Assembly: GCA_002794775.1 (NCBI GenBank)
Contig: NBAY01000008.1
Location: 620,001 to 684,000, forward strand
Length of the DNA: 64,000 bases
Direction: 5' to 3'
DNA from: Porodaedalea pini
Lineage: Eukaryota > Basidiomycota > Agaricomycetes > Hymenochaetales > Hymenochaetaceae
Of the stretch, positions 11,234 to 22,761 are shown in pieces; positions within the stretch are counted from its first letter, which is position 1; the number at the start of each line of letters is the position of its first letter. Below the pieces are notes generated by a model. It saw only the letters and a list, made by a program, of their open reading frames with translations, ran no database searches and was not told where the DNA came from. Position numbers and translations under genes: made by a program.

Positions 11234-13055
11234 ATGCTGACGTGGTCGAATACTCGCGCGTCGGGCTCGGCGAGCTGTCTGTTCTTCATGTTGTCGTGGC
11301 TCCTCCTCTCCCTCCTCGCAAGCCCCTTGCATGGCGCCGCGGCACTTGATAAAACCTATGGTGTGCAGCCCCATCTTCTTAAGAACTATGCACCTCTCAG
11401 CGGCGAGCCCGCAAAATGGAGATGCCTTGACGGGTCCAAGACTATTCCTTGGGAGTCTGTGAATGATGACTATTGCGACTGTCTAGACGGCAGCGACGAG
11501 CCTGGTACGCGTATATTGGGATTAGTGAGGCAACACGTGTGCTGAAGTGGGTACAGGGACAAGCGCTTGCCCGAACTCTACGTTCTACTGTAAGAACGAG
11601 GGGCATATTGGCGCAGTGCTCCGGAGCTCACGCGTGAACGACGGACTTTGCGGTTCGTGTTATATATTCTCTTAGTTCCCAAATGTCGTCGACTTACGCT
11701 CTACTCGTGTCAAAGAACGTGAATGCTGCGACGGCTCTGACGAAGAAGCAGGCGTCTGCCCGAATGTTTGCGAGAAAGCTGGCAAGGAGTACCGTGCACG
11801 CGTTGAGGCGGAGACGAAAGTTCGCAAAACGGGCTCGAAGATCCGGTCATCATATATCGCATATGCAAACAAAGAAAAGAAACGCCTCGAGGACCTCGTA
11901 GCTACGAGCTCTCGCGAAGTCGCGGCGCACGAAAAGGAGGCTGCAAGGTTGAAAGGTACGGACTGGGACTCTTACTTCCGTATTCCCCGTATCCTGAATC
12001 ATCATACGCGTTAGATCTATGGGAAAGGTCGGAAGCTACTTCCGCAGCAGAGCTCGAGAAAAAGAAGGAATCGCGTATGTCATTTTCCACTCTGCTATAG
12101 ACTTAGAAGTAACGAGTGTATGAGACTTAATTCAGCACTCTACCAATCCCTTGTTACGCACGTCGCGGCTTTGAAGGCTCTCAAGCGTGCCTACAATGAT
12201 CTTGCCTCGAAGGAGCAGACACTCTCAGATATACTCTCCTCCCTGCGCGCGGGGTACAACCCGAACTACCAGGACATGGCCGTCCTAGAGGCAGTTCGAG
12301 GGTACGAATACTACGCAGGTCTCCCGGCAAGCAACGACCGTGATCGTGCTAAGGAAGAAGATGGCGAAGCGACTCCAGAGGAGGACGCGAAGAGCGGGGA
12401 GAAGGAGCCCGAAGTCGAGGAGCTCGAGGAGGGCGAATGGACCAAGGGTCAGCTCGAGAATGACTTGGAAGATCTGCTTGACACGGACCTCATTTCATTA
12501 CTGATTGAGCATGACCAACATGCTGGCGTCGATACGACAGACTCACTTCGTGCGTTCTTTTGCATTGTCGTTCATTGCATTGTGCTAATCTACCGGGGCA
12601 GTCTTCGATCTGTCTTCGTATATCCCAGATGCTTTTATTCCGCAATACGAACTACTCAGGGACTCCTTCGTCTCCCTACTGGAGACTCTAGGCATTGCTC
12701 GTGGAGCCGATTCTGCCGTATCTGGTCTGCCCGTCACCTTTAATATTCTCACCGAAAGCTTACACCGCTTTCGTGCATTCTGTCTAGATTCCTCCAAATC
12801 CTCCAAGGCGCGCGCAGCGTTTCAGGACGCGGAGCGCGAGCTCGGCAAGGTGCGCAAGGAGAAGGAAACAGCGCAGCGCGAGCTCGCCCGGCTCTTTGAC
12901 CCGGAGTGGTTCGGCGCGGAAGGCGAATGGAAGAAGCTCGATGGGCAGTGCTTCAGCAGGGACACAGGCGAATACACGTACGAAGTCTGTCTCTTCGGCG
13001 AAGCGCGCCAGAAACCGAACAAGGGCGGGTCGAATTTCAGCCTCGGGTACGTAAC

Positions 13056-13100
<45 letters not shown>

Positions 13101-13430
13101 AAATCATTGAGAAAAAGAAAGGCTCTGACGCGTTTCGTCCCTTTCAGAAAATTCTCCTCTTGGAATGCGGCAGAGGGCGTCGAGCCCGGGTCGCCCGCGT
13201 ACTACTCGCAGATGCATTACACGAGGGGCCAGCGCTGCTGGAACGGGCCCGAGCGCAGCGTTAAGCTCGTCCTCACGTGCGGCACGGAGAACGCGATCCT
13301 CTCCGTCGCGGAGCCGGAGAAGTGCGAGTACCAGCTGACGGGCACGAGTCCCGCGATGTGTCGCCCGCTCGACGCAGATGACTCCCGAGCCGCCAGCTCA
13401 GGTGCGAAGAACCCGAAGGAGGAGCTGTAG
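11234..13430 (+). CDS. GTB1: Glucosidase II beta subunit (PRKCSH/Gtb1)
   Basis: Non-catalytic subunit of ER glucosidase II; it holds the alpha subunit in the ER and recognises mannose on N-glycans during trimming and the calnexin cycle. ATG at 11234 with a signal peptide (hydrophobic [17 protein letters not shown]). Two LDL-receptor class A-like cysteine repeats follow: [21 protein letters not shown], and [24 protein letters not shown]. Next come a Lys/Glu-rich coiled coil ([20 protein letters not shown]) and an acidic segment. The C-terminal MRH domain is clear: [59 protein letters not shown]. At least six exons join in frame, and the 43-C run sits inside the last intron (donor after SLG near 13047, acceptor before 13148). 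No ER-retrieval motif is seen at the C-terminus (KNPKEEL, imperfectly KDEL-like). Confidence 0.93.
13057..13099 (+). repeat. Homopolymer run of 43 C inside the last GTB1 intron
   Basis: 43 consecutive C between the splice donor (GTACGTAACA) and the acceptor (CCTTTCAG) of the last intron. The run may be polymorphic, or its length may be a sequencing estimate. The flanking exon frames are intact. Confidence 0.95.
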
Positions 13431-13597
13431 TGGTGTGGTCATGACATATAAATTATAGTGTAGAAATTCGGAGAAATATATATACCTACTTCCTAAACAT
13501 TTCTTTGAGCATGAGAAAAAAGAGGCGTTGGTTTCGCATCCATGCTAGACTAGGACAAACCGTAGAAGCGGATGTGATGTCATCCTCAGGCTTTTGA

Positions 13598-13669
13598 GGA
13601 CCTAGAGGAGTCGATCACAACCACTTTAACAGGTTATGAGCCTTGACTAACCGCTCAGCTACACCGGCC
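13598..13669 (-). pseudogene. tRNA-like sequence, degenerate tRNA-Met(CAU)
   Basis: The minus strand contains TGTAGCTGAGCGGTTAG, an excellent D-arm, then an arm with loop CTCATAA (anticodon CAU) flanked by AAGG/CCTG, then a T-arm-like stretch GTGGTTGTGATCGACTC with a disrupted loop. The acceptor stem does not close. This looks like a tRNA relic rather than a working gene. It lies in the 3' gap between two convergent genes. Confidence 0.4.
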
Positions 13670-14069
13670 ATCCCTGTGTGGACCTTGCGTCTTCTTTGGA
13701 CTATCTTTGTATCAACCCTAGACAGAAATAGAACATCTGGGCATTACTCTGGGAATATATGTTTCACGTCATTACATTGTACAACTTGGTGTTGGTATCA
13801 TGAATAACTGCACATAGAGAGCAAGAGCAAGGGTAACGAAAGGAGGGAGGGAAAACAAGACAACAAAACCAGATAACAATGGATATATGAAAAACAAAAA
13901 GGCCCATAGCGGAAATAGCAATAAGTTATCCAAAAGAAAGTCCGGGTGGCTAGAGGACACCGCAAGTCCCTGGGTCATGCATAGAACAGAGGAAGAAGAG
14001 TGTCTCAAAAATGCTGAGTCGTGTAGATGAGAAAAAGAGTCGGAAAGGAGGCACGGAACGCCGAGTGCC
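13670..14069. other. Intergenic 3' region between convergent genes
   Basis: Downstream of GTB1 and of the GH16 gene, probably holding the 3' UTR of the latter. Long minus-strand frames here run through intron and UTR sequence of the GH16 gene and are not separate genes. Confidence 0.5.
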
Positions 14070-16279
14070 TCAGCAGCCGTCGTATTGCGAGTTGCGCGGC
14101 AAAGTGTACCCCGCCGCGGCCCATGTCGTCCAGTTCGCATTGGTATACGCTTCTGGGTGTCTGTAAACAGAGCACAATAAATTGTAAGATGATAAGCAAG
14201 AGTATACATAAAGGAAGGAGAATGACGGGAGAGGACGCACGCGTTGATGTAGTCCGCCGTCGGGTGGTGCGACGGGTTGCAGGTAACTCCCTCCGAAACA
14301 TCGTCCCGCTGGTATACGCGCACGTAATCGATATACATCTTCGACGGGAAGACCAAATGTTCTAAGTCGACAGTCGTGAACGACGTAGAGAGGCCGAGGT
14401 TCAAGATGAGGTACTATTATGTCGTTTCAGTTGAGTGCCAACGAAGCTAAGGGAGAATAACTAAAACGTACCATGGGTTCTTCAGGAATCAGTCGCTGGC
14501 TAACCTGGCTCACAGGGTCAGGCCCAATTGACGCGCTCGTGATCTTCCACGACTCCTTGCCCTCGCTATACCACGTCACATATCCATCGTTGCGGTTATT
14601 CATATCGCTCCAATACTCGAAACCATACGTCGCGTACTGAGCTCCATTATAGACCGTGCTCTGCACATTCGTCACCGCGCTGACCGCCTGCTGCAGCTGC
14701 GTGCCCGTAAAGGTGTTGAATTTGGTGATAGACTCATCGAACACTGTCGTCGCATCCGACGTATTGTCGAACTTGACGAACGCGTTGAACGGCGCCATCT
14801 GGAACGACTGGCTCACCTCGCCCGTCTTCGTGCCCAAGTCAATTTGCCCCTCGATGACGTCGAGCTCCGGCGCGCTGCGTCCGCGCGACACCTCTGGGCC
14901 AGGGTGGTCCGAACCCGGACAGGTGCACGCAGAGAGTTTTTGGCCGGGCTGGTTAGAGAGATTGCTACCTGTCCAGCCGTCCGTCGCGCTTGACTCTGGG
15001 TTTCCTGACTTATCCATCTGCTGAGGGAAGGTGCCAAGATCACATGTGTCGTAGCTGTACGGCCACGTCCCGTCCGTCGATGCACCAAAGCCCGCGCGAC
15101 CCAAGTTGCCCATCGTCCATACACCCGGCCAAAACCCCGGCACATCTGAGCTTCCTGGGAGTGAGAGAGAGACCTCAACGTACCCCGTCGTAAAGCAAAA
15201 CTTGTTCCATGAGGTCAGCATGCCTGCACACAGATAAGCAAAAGTCAAGCGATTTCCTTATCAGAACACACCGCTCTTGTAATTTAGGTCATGATTGTCC
15301 GCAGCGTCTTTCTTCTCGATCGTGATGACGAGCTTGCCGTCCTGCGTTGTGATAGCATCGGGATCGTACCATTCAAGGTCTCCGGTCGGCCTACCCAAGA
15401 CAAACTGAATACACAGCAGGTCAATGAAAACAAAATGAGACGTACCAGTAATGGAAGTCCTGCGCTTCCCAGTATGGATCATCGCCGGGGTAGAATGAGC
15501 GGCCGTCCGTCTCAAATTCATCGCTGAATACGAGGTTGTACGTCTTTCCATCTGTGCCAACACGCGACATCGCATCCTGTGGCGTAACGGGGTCCACAAG
15601 CCGTTTTAACCCAGGCAGGTCGGGAAGCTGGCCCGAGCCATTAATTCCACCAAGGTTGAACCCTGGTGTTTTATCTGGCTTGTCACGAACGTGCAAGATG
15701 ATCGGGTACCCGATAAACAACGCCAGGATTGCGGCGAGTAAGAGCCCGAGCGCGCCCACGTTAACACAGCCTCGTGAGGAGCACAAGACGAAAGGTTGCG
15801 CGAGAGTCACTGCTCGTCCCTTGCGTCCGTACTCCTCCGGCGCGTGCAGCGCATCGTCATCTTCTGGTTCCGAAGTATGCCACATGTAGATGGGCACCCC
15901 GGCGCTCGCGGTAGAATCTGTGATGATACGACGTTTGAAGGAGGGCGAAGAGGGCAAGGACGCGTTCTTGTCGAGTGGCGGAAGGTTGGAAAAGTCTGAG
16001 AGCGTCGTGCCCGCAGAGGTGCGGCGGCGTTCATACTGAGCAGGGTTCGAGCATGTCAGACTTCAGGTGGAAGGAGAAAACACGGTGGCTTACTGTATAG
16101 GGGCCATAGCCATTGCCAATTTCGCCTCTTGCGACACCAGCTGCAGTGGGTCGAGGCGAAGCAGAGGGCGATAAGAAAGGCTGACCTGATCCTGACGATG
16201 AAGGCAAAAGCGGACTTCCTTGGGCATGTCCCGTGTCTTGCGAGTCGCCAGGGAAATTATGAACAAGAGGTGAAGACAT
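14070..16279 (-). CDS. KRE6: Kre6/Skn1-like GH16 beta-1,6-glucan synthesis protein
   Basis: Type II membrane protein needed for beta-1,6-glucan assembly in the cell wall. ATG at 16279. A Ser/Pro-rich cytosolic tail of about 150 residues (RRRTSAGTTLSDFSNLPPLD) precedes one membrane helix (about residues 153-176, ALGLLLAAILALFIGYPIIL). The luminal domain begins YNLVFSDEFETDGRSFYPGD and continues with PYWEAQDFHYW, TGDLEWYDPDA, TSWNKFCFTTGYVEVSLSLP and GFWPGVWTMGNLGRAG. The GH16 catalytic motif is intact as ELDVIEGQ (ExDxxE). The end is MYIDYVRVYQ, then a last exon closing NSQYDGC with TGA at 14070-14072. Introns are short; one after GPYT (16.1 kb) joins the tail exons. Conserved length and motifs suggest function. 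Kre6 and Skn1 paralogues cannot be told apart here. Confidence 0.92.
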
Positions 16280-17194
16280 CGCACAGCCGCGTCTCAGCAA
16301 GGACTGAGAGAGCCTGCGGAGAGAACGGTAGAGGACAGCGCCGACGGGGAGAGAGAGATGGACAGCAACAAAGCAGGAGAAAGGGGGAAGGATATGAGAG
16401 GCGGTTTTAAGTCAAATCCAACAAGCCGGCGAGTGTTTGCCGGCCGGAAGGTTCGGACCAGCCCAATTAAAAGGGCGGGCTGACGGGCTGACGGGCTGAC
16501 GGCCTAAAGAGCCGCGTGTGAGCCGCATCAGAAGGTGAGCGCGGCTGACACACAGCTGAGCGCCTCCTTCAGTGTGCCCATACGGTTCCCGATTCGCATT
16601 TATTATCTCGATTCGGCTGCTCCGAGAGATCGTAGTAACAGAACAGGAAATTAGAGCGGTGGATTTTTGCTTTGTTTGTCTTTGCGCGAGCTCCCTTTCA
16701 TTCGATAGCTAGAGTCACAAGCGAGAGCACTAGCTGATCTTCCACGCCCAGACAGTACATTGAGTTCAGCAGAAGCGGAAGCAAGCATATGGGTGTTGCG
16801 CGTGTGCGTTGAGCTGGCGACTGATTCAGTGATAAGTACCTCGGGTATTCAGGCGTGCTTCATTCGGCCGTTCGGCGTATACCGGCACGTACATGGACTC
16901 TCAAGCTGAAACAGTCTACAGTTGGACAGAGAGCAAAAGAGTAAAGGGAGAGCGAAAACAGTGCAAACAGCTGGAGAAGTGACGTGTAAATAAGTGTCAG
17001 TAAGTCACCTTAGGGCCGGGTTCATCATTATAGAGCTACCCTCCCTTTTAATAAGGCAACTCTCACACAGCTCAACCCAAATTTGAGCTACCTCAGAGAT
17101 GCAATACCAGCTTTGAATAGTTCTCTGGCATTCAGAGCTGTGATGTGAGAGGTTGGGAGGGGGGGGGGGGCACGTCTGGATCCGACGAGATGTG
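16280..17194. other. Intergenic region upstream of the GH16 gene
   Basis: Promoter side of the Kre6-like gene. It includes a short direct repeat GGGCTGACGGGCTGACGGGCTGACGG near 16475-16502 and a run of 12 G at 17159-17170. No gene is seen. Confidence 0.6.
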
Positions 17195-17202
17195 CTCATG
17201 GA

Positions 17203-17669
17203 CAGTGTTGTCGTCCCGGCGGGAATTGATGGTTCCCATTCCCGCTGGGACACGGGATTCCCGCCGGGATTGATGGCATCCCCGGGGGACAAAGGGAATG
17301 AACTCGGTAGAATTCTACATAGAAGTTTGGTTATACATGACTAAGAGCCTTTATATGGCAGGTGTGATAATCAAATAAAGTTAAGTTTTGCTATACATTA
17401 CTATTTACTGCATGAATGCATGTGAGACTTGAAAGCATGGACTCAGTTGTTGCAATAGTTGAGTTCATCACCGCATCTGTGGCAGAGGCAGCACCAGTGG
17501 GACAGTGGCATCATCATCGTGTGAGAGCAGCAGTTATTGAGGTCAGCAGGGACTGCTTACTAATCTTTGCATCCCGTTGCTTCTTCCCATCCCATCCCAT
17601 CAATCCCGGCGGGATCCCTGCGGGATCCCTTCCATCCCCGGGGGATCCCCGCGGGATTGGACAACACTG
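17203..17669. mobile_element. hAT-like non-autonomous DNA transposon (MITE) with 8-bp target duplication
   Basis: 467 bp. It starts CAGTGTTGTC and ends GACAACACTG, a perfect 10-bp terminal inverted repeat. It is flanked on both sides by the identical 8-bp target duplication CTCATGGA (17195-17202 and 17670-17677). Both subterminal regions carry GC-rich inverted words (CCCGGCGGGA, CCCGCCGGGATTGATGG, CCCCGGGGGA). An 8-bp duplication with CAGTG-type ends is typical of the hAT superfamily. There is no transposase frame, so it would depend on a trans-acting enzyme. Confidence 0.85.
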
Positions 17670-17680
17670 CTCATGGAGTA

Positions 17681-18483
17681 CCGTCATGGACCGGTCCTTG
17701 AAACAGCTTTTAATTTTAATTTTTACACCATTTTTTCACTGATTTTCTTAAACAAAAAAAATACTAAATTAAAGCTATTTCACTAAGGTCCATCTGTGCA
17801 AATGTTTGAGTGAAAAAAGTCAGGAATAAATGAGTTATGAATTGCATACATTTTGACTCTAAATCAGCATGTCACCGCTCCTTGAAACACAACTTTCCCA
17901 CGCTCATCTTTACTCGGAATTTGAGCTATTGCTCTCATGTATTATTAATTTTCTATGTAGAGTATTCTAGAATAGTCTATTATTTACTGCTGTCAATAAG
18001 TATTACACACATTATTTTATTAGCATGAGCTATGTGGTAGAAGTGAGCAAGTTCAAGATGAGCTGCATAAGACATGACACGGAAAGGGATGTGACATAAG
18101 TGTGACGCTTCAAAAAAGCGCTACACAACTTTCCTGAATTTCTACACAACTCAATTTCTATCCATTTGACATGAAATTTTGCAGACACATTCAATATACT
18201 GCTTAAAAAATGATATTTTTTTTTGTTCCAGCTAAAATGCAGGTTTTATGAATGAATAGAGCCAACAACATTCTGAACCACTCAATTCTAGTACCTTCTC
18301 ACACCCATTTTACCCATAACTTTCTCAAATTTAAACCATTTTTCATGGGATTTTTTCTAAATAGCATAATTACATGAGTAGACTGTTTTTATGCATTAAT
18401 TTGAGCTGAGGAATATGTTGTTGAGCCAAATTAAATGGGGTGTCTCAAGGAGTGGGGGTGTTTCAAGGACCGGTCCATGACGG
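17681..18483. mobile_element. TA-flanked non-autonomous DNA transposon (Tc1/mariner/pogo-like MITE)
   Basis: 803 bp. The terminal inverted repeat is a perfect 24 bp: it starts CCGTCATGGACCGGTCCTTG followed by AAAC, and ends with the exact reverse complement. TA dinucleotides flank both ends (17679-17680, 18484-18485). The interior is AT-rich and non-coding, with internal echoes of the end (GCTCCTTGAAACAC near 17877, TGTCTCAAGGAGTG near 18441). TA duplication and long inverted ends suit the Tc1/mariner-pogo group. It lies 3 bp after the target duplication of the neighbouring hAT-like element. Confidence 0.85.
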
Positions 18484-18608
18484 TAGATTCGCCTTCCGAT
18501 TAAAGAAGGAGGCGTAGCTTTGTAAGCTCACGTTCCCACGCACGCCAATAAGCCCAGTTTGGCCGCCTGTCGAGCTCACCGTCATCCAAGAGGCCATCGT
18601 CGTCGAAC

Positions 18609-19186
18609 ATGGTGAGCACCGATCCACCGATTCTCATCTTTACATCCCCTGGAGATGCTGTTCGGATGTCCTAGACGGCTTAGGACGTCGTTGTTCGTCG
18701 GTTCTGGTCGTCTATCAGACGGATGGCATCGCTATCCAGCGGATGTACCTCCGCTCTTCCTTCCGCACCCGCTAACCCTCTCCCTCTCCCTCGCAGGCCA
18801 AAGCCAAAGCCGCCGCCACGTCCTCCGGAGGAAAAGCCAAAGCCAAGAAGAAGTGGTCGAAGGGCAAAGTGAAGGACAAGGCGCAGCACGCCGTCGTGCT
18901 CGACAAGGCGACGTACGACCGCATCTTCAAGGAGGTCCCCACCTTCCGCTTCATCTCGCAGTCCATCCTCATCGAGCGCCTCAAAATCAACGGCTCGCTC
19001 GCCCGCGTCGCCATCCGCCACCTCGCGCGCGAGGGACACATCAAGAAGATCGTGCACCATAGCGCTCAGCTCATTTACAGTACGTGTTGCTGGTTTTTTT
19101 TTGTGTGGTGTGTGGAAATCTAATGGACTGATTGCCTGTTTCTTTTTCTCCTAGCCCGGGTGACTACTGGTGCCGCCGCCGAGTAG
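18609..19186 (+). CDS. RPS25: 40S ribosomal protein eS25
   Basis: Component of the small ribosomal subunit, near the E site and tRNA/IRES contacts. Three exons: 18609-18611 (only the ATG), 18797-19079 and 19155-19186 (stop TAG). The protein is 105 residues: a Lys/Ala-rich start ([20 protein letters not shown]), then the conserved winged-helix core ([59 protein letters not shown]) and the end VTTGAAAE. Intron 1 begins directly after the start codon (ATG|GTGAGC) and is 185 bp long. Such ATG-only first exons are common in fungal ribosomal protein genes. Length and sequence match the family closely. Confidence 0.96.
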
Positions 19187-20496
19187 ACGTGCGCGCTCTC
19201 CTCGCATCATTCTCATCCCTCACCACCCATGCTGCATGCACCCATGTACTTCATACGCTGAAAATACTTCTTATCCATGACTCATGCATAAGAGAGACTC
19301 CGGGAGATATTAAGCTTAGAGCAACATTTGTCCGAAGCAACCTACCTTAATTCAAGGCGCATCCTGAGCAATGCACCCGCAATCCACAAGCTACACAACC
19401 TGCTTGCCTGATATGCTGTGCTCAGTTACCCTTGTCAAACTTCCTAGCTATGTATACCTTCACGTCGACCTGCTCATGTTTACGGACGGACACCCTGCCG
19501 TCTTACTTTGATCGTTTTTAAATCTCTCAGTACCAGTGGTCAAACATCAATAATCGCACACGCAAAACCGCTAGGAGGACTCAGCCAGGTGTCTCATCCG
19601 TAGCTTAACATGTTTAAAAAAAACTGCGAAGGACGAGGTAAACCGAGACATTGAGCACTCAGATTTCGACCGCTTGGACTGAACGTCTCGGTACCAACGT
19701 GACTAAGCTCTCTGGGCGGCTTTCCATTAAACCAGCCTATGTTTCAAATTCATTTCAGGCATGCTGTCACTCGGGCACACAAAAGTCCTCATTGCAACCG
19801 GGGTACTCATCACCAGCCTTACTTATCTGACTATGATTCAACGCGAACAAACGCCAAACAAACACCAACCCAACTCATCCCTTTCACAAAACTTACTAAC
19901 TCACTCGCACAAAACAGCAACTAAGAGGGGGTTACAATTGCTTCAACGCACTACCGACGGAAACGAACAATGAGAAGCAATACAGTAGAAAAATAAAATA
20001 CAGGTAGGTTGACGAAAAACAAATCCCATTTGGGACGACGAGGGCCGGAAGGTGAGTATGAACAGAAAAAAAATGGATAGGTGGGGGAAAGGTGGCAATG
20101 GACGAACAGATAAAGCGTAGGGCAGACAAGTGTAGTGACTCGGTGACGCAGAACAGAAGTGCGGAGCGAAAGGAGAAGAGGAAGGTTGTAAGTGCAACAG
20201 AGATGATGGCATTGAGAAATGAGAGCGGAAAGGAGCAAGAAATGACAACAACAACTTAACCAAAACAGTAGAACAAAGACAGAATAAACGGAAACATGAA
20301 GAGGAATCCTGGTTGGATGCACAATAAATATGCACATGCGTTACAGAGGGCGTGAGCTATGAGGCATTTCGATTAAGTTGACAACATCAACGTCGATGTC
20401 GATGCGATGCGATTCGTAAAGCCGTATCCTCGTTCATTAAAAGCCTCGGAACTTCTAATATCTCCCTCCGATATTCAAAATAAGAAACCCGTCCGC
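19187..20496. other. Intergenic 3' region of RPS25 and Ytp1-like gene
   Basis: A gap between two genes that end toward each other. It has T/C-rich or A/G-rich tracts that open long frames on the minus strand (19943-20337) with Ser/Phe/Leu-rich nonsense composition. No domain, splice pattern or RNA gene is seen. Confidence 0.6.
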
Positions 20497-22761
20497 TCAA
20501 GCGCTGACAGGTGCTCTGCGCACCGCAGATTTCTTGTCCTCACGTACCCGGAGCCATGCCTTGAAGGTCACGACCGCAAGCACCCAGCAGAACGCAAGGC
20601 ACGTCATCGCGACCGCTACATTCAAGAACATCATCACGTCGTCGTGACCCCTTCGCATCGCCGCCAGGTCCAGCTCCTCCAGACTCAGCTGGAACACGAG
20701 CCCACCGCACGCGAGGAAGAAAGACGCAAGTGCTTCACTCGGCGGGCGAGATGGTAAAATGGAGGATGGAGGCGAGAGCCAGAGGAAGAAGTATGTGAGG
20801 CAACGAAGGAGCGCGAACCCCGCGAGGAGCTGTCCCCAAAGCATGTGGACCTGCACCTGGAAGAGGTACACCTGTGCGTGTGCCGCCATTGCGAGTCCCG
20901 TCACGCCGATCACCAGCGCCGGGAACGGGTTGAAAGACGCACGATATGACGCTGGGGGTGTTGGATCCCCGGTGCGGTCTGGTGACGAGTGTGTTTGGGC
21001 AAGGGCCGTAGCGGGCGCAGCGAGCCAGTTCCGGACAGTTTTCGACTCGATGCCCATCCCGACGAGGCCAGCGAACCAAAACATCACCGCGATGCCGATA
21101 TGCTGTAACTCCTTAGTCGTGAAAGGATCACCGCGCTTCGCACCGAAACGTTCCATCCAAGTGTTCGTGATTCCGTAGAGGAAGATGACGAGGGATTCCA
21201 CAAACTCAGCCGTGGGAACGCTAGCAGCGCGAGGGGAGCGGTTCCATGCCCAGCCGAGATCAGAGAACGAGCCAAGGAAACGCGCAAAGGTAACCAGTCC
21301 GTAGCACCAGAAGATACCGCCCTCTGCAAATGCCCCTCATCAACAAGGTTCACGTATTAAGACACGAAGAAATGCACGCACTAATAAGATGCGCCAGACA
21401 CCCATTCACATAAGTGTCCCTGCATACGCCGGTATAGGTCACAATCCCAGTGAGAAACTGCATATAACCCATAAATACGAGTGCGCGCTCCGCGGTCGCA
21501 AAGGCACCGCGGCCTACGCGCTGTACCAAGGGTAGTTTCGCCTCGGGGACGTGCGCCGGAAGGTCATGCAGAGTCTCCTCAGAGTGGCGCGAACCTTGGC
21601 GAGAAGGATGCACCTGGAAGAGCGTGCCGTCAGACGCTACAGAGTGGCGCCACATTGATCCCCGCTCGCGATGTTGGCGATGCATAGCTCGCACATCGCT
21701 CGCCCAGCGGGAAGTACCGTCTTCGCTAATAGGACTCTGTAATCCGAAATCAGGGTCCGCAGCACCGAGATCGACATGGTCCACATCTTCCGCGGCCTTG
21801 AATTCGTGCACGTCCATTTCAAGTTGCTCAGGTTCCTCAACGACGAGACCAGTATACTCGTGCGCATATTTGTTTGAGCCGATGTCAAGGACATCAGTTT
21901 CTTTGTTCAGCACTACAGACCTCCAAAAGCCCTTGACGGTGAACGCAATCTCTTTTCGGCGTACAGCAGTCAAAAAACTGAAGGCGCGAGAAAATGCAGC
22001 AAGGGCATCGATTGTGGTAAGCGCCGTGGCGAAGAAAAGAACAAAATAACCTTGTGGGGCATGTTTTGCGTGCTCGTATCTGTTTTAGGGAACGGTGTCA
22101 GTGGAAAAGGTTTGCAGAAGTTAAAGCAGAAATGACGCGTGACGTAGTGGATGAAGCAAATGGGCGATCACAACACCGCGTCGCAGTGCCGAGGAACGGC
22201 TAAAGGTTAAATGAGAAGTAGAATGAAAATAACACTTACAAATTTGGAGTAAGCTTTCTATACAACGCGCTGAACGCGAGACCGAGCACGACGAGCACGT
22301 AGAAGGCAGCGACGCTAACTCCGTGAAGTCCGTGATTGACCGAACGCAAAGCAATGCCTGCCGCGAGGAGTCAGATGAAATTTGAATATATACGATCGTC
22401 GTCCCACACCTATTGGGAGAGCCCCGAAGAACGCTAAGGACATGAACACGATGTGGAGAACCATGAGATGCGGGTATTTGTGCGTTACGTCCGGGTCCTC
22501 GAAGTCATGAGTACCGTAAGATGGCGGCGTCGGCTTGTGCCACTGGAGGATGAGCGTCTCGTTCAGCTCAAGCAGAGGTGCGTTGTGTCCATGGGCATGG
22601 GCATGAGCGTGCTCATCTCTGGTGAAGACGGCGGCGTGATCCGGACCTCCTGATGAAGGACCTGCTAGCGCGCTAGGCTCGGGCACTGCATCGACGCCAG
22701 AAAGCGCTACGGAGGCGAGGAGTGCGGCGGGGAGAAAGAGGGACGAGCAGCGCGCACGCAT
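20497..22761 (-). CDS. YTP1: Ytp1-like multispanning membrane protein
   Basis: Fungal membrane protein with the DUF2427 plus Ytp1 domain layout. ATG at 22761. It has a signal peptide (LFLPAALLASVALSGVDA), a His-rich luminal stretch (DEHAHAHAHGHNAPLLE) and then membrane helices (HLMVLHIVFMSLAFFGALPI, VSVAAFYVLVVLGLAFSALY). A charged loop of about 130 residues follows (LEMDVHEFKAAEDVDHVDLG), and then the Ytp1 part with at least six helices (LVFMGYMQFLTGIVTYTGVC, GGIFWCYGLVTFARFLGSFS, ESLVIFLYGITNTWMERFG, IGIAVMFWFAGLVGMGIE). It stops at 20497. Introns near 22.4, 22.2, 22.0 and 21.35 kb join in frame. Function is unknown; the His-rich loop suggests metal binding, but that is inference. Confidence 0.88.

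Noticed and set aside
13772..14404. 210-codon minus-strand frame as a separate gene
   Set aside because: It reads through the last exons and introns of the Kre6-like gene and its 3' flank.
16475..16502. Short direct repeat GGGCTGACGG as a CRISPR or origin-like array
   Set aside because: Three adjacent 9-bp units without spacers in fungal nuclear DNA; a simple tandem repeat.
19943..20337. Two overlapping minus-strand frames of about 130 codons
   Set aside because: They come from purine-rich simple sequence (Ser/Phe/Leu-rich translation) in a 3' intergenic gap.
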